Below are positions 7,881-12,835 of a DNA stretch of 12,835 nt, in pieces; within the stretch, counting starts at the first letter, position 1, and each line of letters opens with the position of its first letter. The notes under the pieces were generated by a model that was not told where the DNA came from, made no database searches, and worked only from the letters and a program-made list of their open reading frames with translations. The translations under genes and the position numbers were made by a program. Source of the stretch: Deltaproteobacteria bacterium (GTDB lineage: Bacteria; Desulfobacterota; DSM-4660; Desulfatiglandales; Desulfatiglandaceae); NCBI GenBank assembly GCA_019313765.1, contig JAFDAP010000012.1, positions 1-12,835 on the forward strand, written 5' to 3'.

Positions 7881-7929
7881 TATCTCAATTGAGTGAAAAC
7901 CATTGGCTTTTTAAAACAGGGGGAACAAA

Positions 7930-9222
7930 ATGATCAGCCGATACACCCGCCCTGAAATGGGCCGAATATGGGAGGATGAAAATCGATACGCCAAATGGCT
8001 CAAGGTAGAAATTTCAGCCTGTGAGGCCATGGCGGAGGAAGGTCTTATCCCGGGGGAGGCCGTTCAGAACATCAAGAAAAAGGCGGCCTTTTCAGTTGAG
8101 CGTATCTTAGAGATAGAAGAAGAGACCAAACACGATATCATAGCATTCCTGACCAACGTGGAAGAACATGTGGGCCCTGATTCGAGATATATTCACCTTG
8201 GCCTGACCTCTTCGGATGTCTTGGATACGAGTTTCGCGCTCCTGTTGAAGGAAGCCATGGAACGGATCATTCAGGATGTCAGGGATTTTTTAAAGGTCAT
8301 TAAGGTCAGGGCCTTCGAGCACAAGTATACGGTTACCATCGGCCGGTCCCACGGCATACATGCCGAGCCCACTACCTTTGGCCTTAAGTTGGCTGTCTGG
8401 TTCTCCGAGATGAACCGGAATCTTAAACGGCTTACAGAGGCAAATGATATCGTAGGCTATGGGAAACTGTCAGGGGCAGTAGGAACCTTTGCCAATGTAT
8501 CGCCGAAGGTGGAGTCCCTTACGTGTAAAAAACTAGGGCTGAAGCCTGCGGACATATCAACCCAGATTATTCAGCGAGATCGCCATGCCCAGTACTTCAC
8601 AAGTCTTGCGATTCTTGCCGGGACAATGGAAAAGATCGCAGTGGAGATAAGGCATCTCCAGAAGACAGAGGTCCTTGAGGCAGAGGAACCATTCGCAAAG
8701 GGTCAGAAGGGTTCGTCCGCCATGCCCCATAAGAAAAACCCGATCGGGTGCGAAAATATTTCAGGCCTCGCGCGTTTAGTGCGATCCAATTGCTTGGCCG
8801 CCATGGAAAACATGGCACTCTGGCATGAGAGGGACATCAGTCATTCCTCCGTAGAAAGGGTAATAGCCCCGGACAGCACCATCATTATTGATTATATGCT
8901 TCACCGCCTGACCGGAATCATAAGAGGCCTGGTAGTGCACCCTGACAGGATGACCGAGAACCTCAACATGACAAAAGGTCTGATTTTTTCCCAGCAGATT
9001 CTTATAAGATTAGCGGAAAGGGGAGTTGAACGGCAGAATGCCTATGTCATGGTCCAGAGAAATGCCATGAAAGTATGGGATACGGGCAATGATTTCAAAG
9101 GGCTGATCATGGAAGATGAGGAGATTGGGAAATATTTAGGCAGGGAAGAGGTTGAAGAGGTGTTTAATTTGGATTACCATCTCAAACATGTGGATGACAT
9201 ATTCGAGAGGGTATTTGGCTAA
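7930..9222 (+). CDS. purB: Adenylosuccinate lyase
   Basis: A 430-residue fumarase-superfamily lyase that releases fumarate from SAICAR and from adenylosuccinate, two steps of purine nucleotide synthesis in the cytoplasm. H68 (KHDIIAF), H141 (SHGIHAEPTTFG) and S262 in the signature GSSAMPHKKNP fall where the catalytic residues lie in well-studied short-type PurB proteins. YIHLGLTSSDVLDT (about 87-100) is the substrate-binding T/S-S-x-D block. The ATG is preceded by GGGGGA at the right distance. The protein is full length and looks unremarkable. It probably shares a transcript with the upstream prenyltransferase. GC-rich hairpins begin about 20 bp after its stop. Confidence 0.96.
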   Translation: MISRYTRPEMGRIWEDENRYAKWLKVEISACEAMAEEGLIPGEAVQNIKKKAAFSVERILEIEEETKHDIIAFLTNVEEHVGPDSRYIHLGLTSSDVLDTSFALLLKEAMERIIQDVRDFLKVIKVRAFEHKYTVTIGRSHGIHAEPTTFGLKLAVWFSEMNRNLKRLTEANDIVGYGKLSGAVGTFANVSPKVESLTCKKLGLKPADISTQIIQRDRHAQYFTSLAILAGTMEKIAVEIRHLQKTEVLEAEEPFAKGQKGSSAMPHKKNPIGCENISGLARLVRSNCLAAMENMALWHERDISHSSVERVIAPDSTIIIDYMLHRLTGIIRGLVVHPDRMTENLNMTKGLIFSQQILIRLAERGVERQNAYVMVQRNAMKVWDTGNDFKGLIMEDEEIGKYLGREEVEEVFNLDYHLKHVDDIFERVFG

Positions 9223-9242
9223 ATTGTAATAATCCTGGCCCA

Positions 9243-9275
9243 GCCTCCGGCCCATAGGGCCTCCGGCCCGGAGGG
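9243..9275 (+). terminator. GC-rich overlapping stem-loops after purB
   Basis: GGCCC-ATA-GGGCC (9249-9261) and CCTCC-GGCCC-GGAGG (9260-9274) are perfect stems that share bases 9260-9261, so they exclude each other. A third option pairs CCTCCGG (9244-9250) with CCGGAGG (9268-9274). They lie just after the purB stop and could mark the 3' end of its transcript. There is no following T-tract, so a classic intrinsic terminator is not shown. Confidence 0.4.
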
Positions 9276-9315
9276 AGGACCGAGCTTTGGTTATCCTCAG
9301 AGGGGGTTTGTTTTG

Positions 9316-9486
9316 TTGGAATTTCATTGACTTATTGAATTTCCAAATATCAAATCCCAAATATCAAACAAATTCCAATGACCAAAATTCGAAAATCCAA
9401 ACAATGTCTTATCCTGGAAGGTTTTGGTCATTGAATATTGGAATTTGTGATTTATTTGTAATTTGGTGCTTGGAATTTGTATTTTT
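9316..9486. repeat. AT-rich imperfect palindromic intergenic repeat, second copy
   Basis: CAATGACCAAAA (9376-9387) is the exact reverse complement of 9422-9433, and CAAATTCCAAT (9369-9379) of 9437-9447, giving a long imperfect palindrome. It shares CCAATGACCAAAA (1233-1245 and 9375-9387) and GAATTTGTGATTTATTT (1385-1401 and 9441-9457) with the interior of the element at 1119-1448, in the same orientation. No terminal inverted repeats or target duplication like those of the first copy are visible. It has no coding potential and separates purB from the next operon. Confidence 0.7.
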
Positions 9487-9521
9487 AGACACAAAACTCC
9501 AAGGCAGAGCCATTATCTCTG

Positions 9522-9564
9522 ACCACGCCCATCGAAGATCCCGTCAAGTGGGGGAGGACGTGGT
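9522..9564 (+). other. Stem-loop upstream of the YkuD-domain gene
   Basis: ACCACG (9522-9527) pairs with CGTGGT (9559-9564), with possible inner CCC/GGG pairing across GTCAAGT, and a short TTT follows. It ends 31 bp before the start codon of the YkuD gene. It could be a leader structure or a weak terminator for upstream read-through. It matches no RNA family that I recognise. Confidence 0.25.
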
Positions 9565-9595
9565 TTTCTAAGACGAAATAACTACCGGGCATTTT

Positions 9596-10921
9596 ATGAT
9601 TGAAAGAGATAAAACATTATCGGGGTTTATTACGCTTAGGAGCATTCTTTTTGTAGGTCTGGTTATCCTTTTTCAGATATACTGTCCAAAGGGGGCCAGC
9701 GCCAAATTGATCCCCGCACCCCTGTTGAAGTGGGCGGATAAAGGGGCGGATTACGCGATCCTTGTGGACAAGTCCGCCCAAAAGGTCTTCCTGTATCACA
9801 GGGATGACATTTCAAATCCTGTGAAGGTCTACAAATGCTCTACCGGAGAGAACAGCGGGCCCAAATTAAAGAGAAATGACAGGAAGACTCCTGAAGGCAT
9901 TTATTTTTTTACCCGTTCCTACGTGGACAGGGAACTCGCTCCCAAATACGGGGTACGTGCTTTTGCCATGGATTATCCTAATCCCTTGGACAAAAAACAG
10001 GGAAAGGGTGGTTACGGCATCTGGTTCCACGGGACCAACGAACCTCTGAAACCATGGGATACGAACGGTTGCGTGGCACTGGAAAACGAGAGTCTTGACG
10101 AACTGGCTTCTTATCTCAGGTTGCATGAGACCCCGGTTATTATCAGTTCTTATATTGATAAGGTCCCCTACAAAAGGCAGAAGCAGGAATCCGAGACACT
10201 CCAGAAATTTATTGAAACATGGGTTCGTGTCTGGAAAAATAAGGACATTGATCAATACATGGGTCTTTACAGCCCGCGCTTCATGGCCCGGGGCGTGGGT
10301 TGGGGCGCCTGGAAGGCATATAAATCGAGGCTTGCAAAAAAATATAAGAAGATCCATGTGGAAATCGAAAACCTACAGCTTTACAGGGCAAAAGAGATTG
10401 TCCTTGCCACGTTCAACCAGATATATCGCGCTGCTGATTTTGAGAGTAGGGGACAAAAAAGACTCTACTTGACTAAAAACAGCAATCAATGGAAAATAAT
10501 AGGGGAATTTTTTGAAAAGGATAAAATTGGCAGAAAGGTCCCTCCCCGGTTGGAAAAAACATCCCCGAAGGAGATCGAAGATTTTATTCATGTCTGGAAA
10601 AACGCATGGGAAAGAAAAGATCTCGAAAAATATATCGGTCTTTACGATCGGACCTTCCGTTCCCAAGGGATGGATTTGAAGGCCTGGAGGAGATACAAAT
10701 CCGGGCTGAACAGAAAATATGGTTCTGTTAGAATCCGGATCAGCGAGGTGAAGATCGTTAAGGATTCCGGCAACAACCTTGAAGTTCGTTTTAAACAGGG
10801 ATATAAGGCCGATACTTACCATGACTCAGGCGTTAAGAACCTGTTCCTCTTAAAGCGGGGAAAGCAATGGAAGATCAAGAAAGAGATGTGGCGTCCCCTG
10901 CCAATGGGAAACACCAAGTAA
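9596..10921 (+). CDS. Exported YkuD L,D-transpeptidase/carboxypeptidase with two NTF2-like domains (Csd6/Pgp2-like)
   Basis: A 441-residue exported protein. Residues 10-36 form a signal peptide, probably cut after ASA. The YkuD domain spans about 53-185. It holds the catalytic H145 (GIWFHGT) and C159 in DTNGCVAL, a variant of the usual S-x-G-C motif. Two NTF2-like domains follow at about 200-306 and 325-431. They are recognisably repeated (ETWVRVWKNKDIDQYMGLY versus HVWKNAWERKDLEKYIGLY, and AWKAYKSRLAKKY versus AWRRYKSGLNRKY). In Helicobacter Csd6 and Campylobacter Pgp2, a YkuD fold plus NTF2-like domain acts as an L,D-carboxypeptidase turning peptidoglycan tetrapeptides into tripeptides. That reaction is the likeliest here, with true L,D-transpeptidase activity as the alternative. 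The ATG has no strong ribosome-binding site, but a stop lies nine codons upstream. Its last 55 bases overlap the next gene. Confidence 0.85.
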   Translation: MIERDKTLSGFITLRSILFVGLVILFQIYCPKGASAKLIPAPLLKWADKGADYAILVDKSAQKVFLYHRDDISNPVKVYKCSTGENSGPKLKRNDRKTPEGIYFFTRSYVDRELAPKYGVRAFAMDYPNPLDKKQGKGGYGIWFHGTNEPLKPWDTNGCVALENESLDELASYLRLHETPVIISSYIDKVPYKRQKQESETLQKFIETWVRVWKNKDIDQYMGLYSPRFMARGVGWGAWKAYKSRLAKKYKKIHVEIENLQLYRAKEIVLATFNQIYRAADFESRGQKRLYLTKNSNQWKIIGEFFEKDKIGRKVPPRLEKTSPKEIEDFIHVWKNAWERKDLEKYIGLYDRTFRSQGMDLKAWRRYKSGLNRKYGSVRIRISEVKIVKDSGNNLEVRFKQGYKADTYHDSGVKNLFLLKRGKQWKIKKEMWRPLPMGNTK

Positions 10922-11700
10922 AAGGAAAGACGCCTCGACCGTCCGATTTGACAGTGATGATACTCGGGAAGGTGGGCAAATCCAGAAGCTTTAAGATATC
11001 CCCCCGTATTTTTTTCTGGGCGTGCCTGTTTTTCGCTGCCTACATTATAACCTCTATCCTTGTTTTTAACGGATATTTCAGTGAGCTACGCTCAAACAGG
11101 TCCCAGCAGGCCCTCTTAGACCAGTTGCAGCAGGAGATCAAGGAGGCTAAGAAGGAACTACACATATCGAAACAGCACTTAGTCCTCTTGGAAAAAGCCA
11201 TTTATGACATAACTGCCAGCCATGAAAAACCTTCCAAGACGGCCGTGCCCGAAAACGCAACCCCGAAAAAACCTGAACCCGCAGTTGAGACCGTTCCAGT
11301 CGAAAAGACTGAAAAGGCATCTCAGGCACCGGTCTATGATATAGTTGATGTAAAGGACCTGGAGATCCAGCGGGAAGAGACAATGCTGAAGGTCAATTTC
11401 AAGCTGGTCAATATGCACCAGGACGAAGCCCCTGTCAGCGGATATATTCATATTATTGCCATGAATAAAGATACAGAGCCTCAGCAGTTGTGGACCTATC
11501 CCAAAGTGGCCCTTAAGAACGGGTTGCCCGTGGATTATAAACGGGGCCTGCTCTTTTTCATAAAGCGTTTTAAAACGATTCGAGGCGAATATTCCCTGAA
11601 TTCAGAGGCAGAATACCCCTCGACCGTGAAAGTGATTGTATACGACCACCCGGGAACCTTGATTTTTCAAAAGGAATTTGAGGTCGAAAATGCTTCATGA
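10867..11700 (+). CDS. Bitopic inner-membrane protein with coiled coil, unknown function
   Basis: I do not recognise this 277-residue protein. It has a basic cytoplasmic N-terminus (about 1-46) and one membrane helix (about 47-69). A heptad-like coiled coil follows (about 73-118, ALLDQLQQEIKEAKKEL), then a Pro/Lys/Glu linker (about 120-152). The C-terminal domain (about 158-277) has alternating hydrophobic residues suggesting beta structure, for example MLKVNFKLVNM and STVKVIVYD. Charge distribution puts the C-terminal part in the periplasm. The ATG at 10867 has GGGGA just upstream and overlaps the YkuD gene by 55 bases in another frame; its stop overlaps the M99 start by 11 bases. Translation of the three genes is therefore probably coupled. 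By position and topology it could scaffold the two flanking peptidoglycan enzymes, as the bitopic Csd5 does in Helicobacter, but no homology to Csd5 is apparent. Confidence 0.75.
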   Translation: MEDQERDVASPANGKHQVKGKTPRPSDLTVMILGKVGKSRSFKISPRIFFWACLFFAAYIITSILVFNGYFSELRSNRSQQALLDQLQQEIKEAKKELHISKQHLVLLEKAIYDITASHEKPSKTAVPENATPKKPEPAVETVPVEKTEKASQAPVYDIVDVKDLEIQREETMLKVNFKLVNMHQDEAPVSGYIHIIAMNKDTEPQQLWTYPKVALKNGLPVDYKRGLLFFIKRFKTIRGEYSLNSEAEYPSTVKVIVYDHPGTLIFQKEFEVENAS

Positions 11701-12835
11701 TTCAGAGCCTTTTAACAAGGCCCTCATCGGTCTATTATTTATCCTGATTCAATCTTTCCTCTTTTTCACCCCCTCCACTGCATTTTCAAAAAGAGAGCAC
11801 CTGGCTTATTTTCCCAACACCGCTTATGAATTGAATGTCTACAAGATTTATGGCAAAAGACCGGGAAAGACTCTTATGCTGATCGGTGGCATTCAGGGGA
11901 ATGAACCGGGAGGATTTTTGTCAGCGGATCTTTATGCGGATATGAGTCTTGAAAAGGGAAATCTCATTGTAGTGCCGAGGGCCAATTTCTACTCCATACT
12001 CCTGAATAAACGGGGTCCTCATGGCGATATGAACAGGAAATTTACCCATGAAGATGCTACCGACAGTATGGAAGATAAGATCGTATCCATCCTCAAAAAG
12101 CTAATCGGGCAAAGCGATTATCTCCTGAATCTTCACGATGGCTCGGGTTATTATTATCACGAGTTTATTGACAAATGGCGCAATCCCAGGCGGTTTGGTC
12201 AATCCATTATAGCAGATTGCAACGCGTACATCGTCCCTGAAACAAAGCAGTCAATAGACTTAGGTGAAATAGCCCGGAAAATCATAGCGGTTGTGAATCC
12301 CCATATTCAAAACGAACTTTACAAGTTTCACTTTAATAACACAAGGACTGCTGACTCGGACAGTTCTCACAAGGAACAGAGGAAATCCGCCACCTTTTAT
12401 GCCCTTACAAAGCATCATATCCCAGCCTTTGGCATAGAGACCTCAAAATTTCTGCCCTCGATAAATTTGAAGGTTCGATATCACAATTTAGTAATTAATG
12501 CCTTTATGAACCTGTTCGATATTGTCCCGGAACACCCGGGAATTGCCCTGGAACCGCCTGTCCTGAAATACCTGGTGCTGTCCGTTAACGGACAGGCCGG
12601 GACAGTGGTCAAGGATGAACATACCATCTACCTTAGGGCCGGGGATTCCATTCATGTCTCTCATATTGAGGCGAACTACGAGAGGGGCCTGAGCCTGGAT
12701 ATATTAGGTTACGGTGATCTAAATGATTTTCGGAAGGTTTTTGTCATTTCCGAAGAAACAAGCGTGATTGTGAGGAAAGATAACCAGAAATTTGCAGAGA
12801 TTCCCATTAAGATATCGAAAAGTCCCGGAATTGAG
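11690..12835 (+). CDS. M99-type zinc carboxypeptidase (Csd4/Pgp1-like), exported, 3' end outside window
   Basis: An open frame of 382 codons running off the right edge. The ATG (11690) follows GAGGT at 11680-11684 and overlaps the preceding stop by 11 bases. Residues 10-33 form a signal peptide ending near AFS-K. The metal site reads GGIQGNEPGG, with Q69 and E72 as ligands, and H149 in NLHDGSG. The DMNRKF motif (N115, R116) and the candidate catalytic E250 in FGIETSKF complete a carboxypeptidase fold. The usual M14 first ligand is His; the Gln-Glu-His set is the hallmark of Helicobacter Csd4. That D,L-carboxypeptidase removes meso-diaminopimelate from peptidoglycan tripeptides to leave dipeptides. 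The spacing between Glu and His (77) is close to that of Csd4 (79). After about residue 285 a further beta-rich region begins. Confidence 0.85.
   Translation, partial: MLHDSEPFNKALIGLLFILIQSFLFFTPSTAFSKREHLAYFPNTAYELNVYKIYGKRPGKTLMLIGGIQGNEPGGFLSADLYADMSLEKGNLIVVPRANFYSILLNKRGPHGDMNRKFTHEDATDSMEDKIVSILKKLIGQSDYLLNLHDGSGYYYHEFIDKWRNPRRFGQSIIADCNAYIVPETKQSIDLGEIARKIIAVVNPHIQNELYKFHFNNTRTADSDSSHKEQRKSATFYALTKHHIPAFGIETSKFLPSINLKVRYHNLVINAFMNLFDIVPEHPGIALEPPVLKYLVLSVNGQAGTVVKDEHTIYLRAGDSIHVSHIEANYERGLSLDILGYGDLNDFRKVFVISEETSVIVRKDNQKFAEIPIKISKSPGIE

Noticed and set aside
9866..10357. 163-codon minus-strand open frame
   Set aside because: It is antisense to the YkuD domain including its catalytic His and Cys codons.
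10373..10822. 149-codon minus-strand open frame
   Set aside because: It is antisense to the tandem NTF2-like domains, whose repeated protein sequence shows the plus strand is the coding one.

Overview
The window looks like ordinary chromosome from an anaerobic, Gram-negative bacterium, most likely a Desulfobacterota/deltaproteobacterial lineage. The pointers are indirect: a MEMO-family protein, an EF-G gene outside a ribosomal-protein cluster, a single-gene MoaA, and AT-rich palindromic intergenic repeats of a kind familiar from that group. No ribosomal RNA or other taxonomic marker is present, so this is an inference.

Left part (1-5600). A MEMO-family gene with a signal peptide runs off the left edge on the minus strand and diverges from a TIM-barrel amidohydrolase. 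The amidohydrolase converges on moaA, and between them sits a 314-bp element with 17-bp terminal inverted repeats and an apparent 8-bp target duplication. It looks like a MITE, and it supplies the amidohydrolase stop codon. moaA follows an EF-G gene (fusA) on the minus strand; fusA may be preceded by an 11-codon leader ORF. A 345-bp gap leads to an HhH-GPD DNA glycosylase that carries Glu at the usual catalytic Lys position and lacks one Fe-S cysteine.

Middle part (5576-9222). A major-facilitator transporter with a TTG start diverges from a UbiA-type prenyltransferase (MenA/MqnP-like, probably menaquinone synthesis). This is followed by purB for purine synthesis. A GC-rich stem-loop cluster and a second copy of the AT-rich repeat fill the gap after purB.

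Right part (9596-12835) is the most interesting. Three overlapping plus-strand genes form a tight operon: an exported YkuD-fold L,D-transpeptidase/carboxypeptidase with two C-terminal NTF2-like domains (Csd6/Pgp2-like); a bitopic membrane protein with a coiled coil and a periplasmic beta domain that I do not recognise; and an exported M99-type zinc carboxypeptidase with a Gln-x-x-Glu...His metal site (Csd4/Pgp1-like), cut by the right edge. In Helicobacter and Campylobacter the Csd6/Pgp2 and Csd4/Pgp1 enzymes act one after the other, trimming peptidoglycan tetrapeptides to tripeptides and then dipeptides, to set helical cell shape. Here both are encoded together with a membrane protein that could serve as their scaffold, suggesting a compact cell-shape or peptidoglycan-trimming module.
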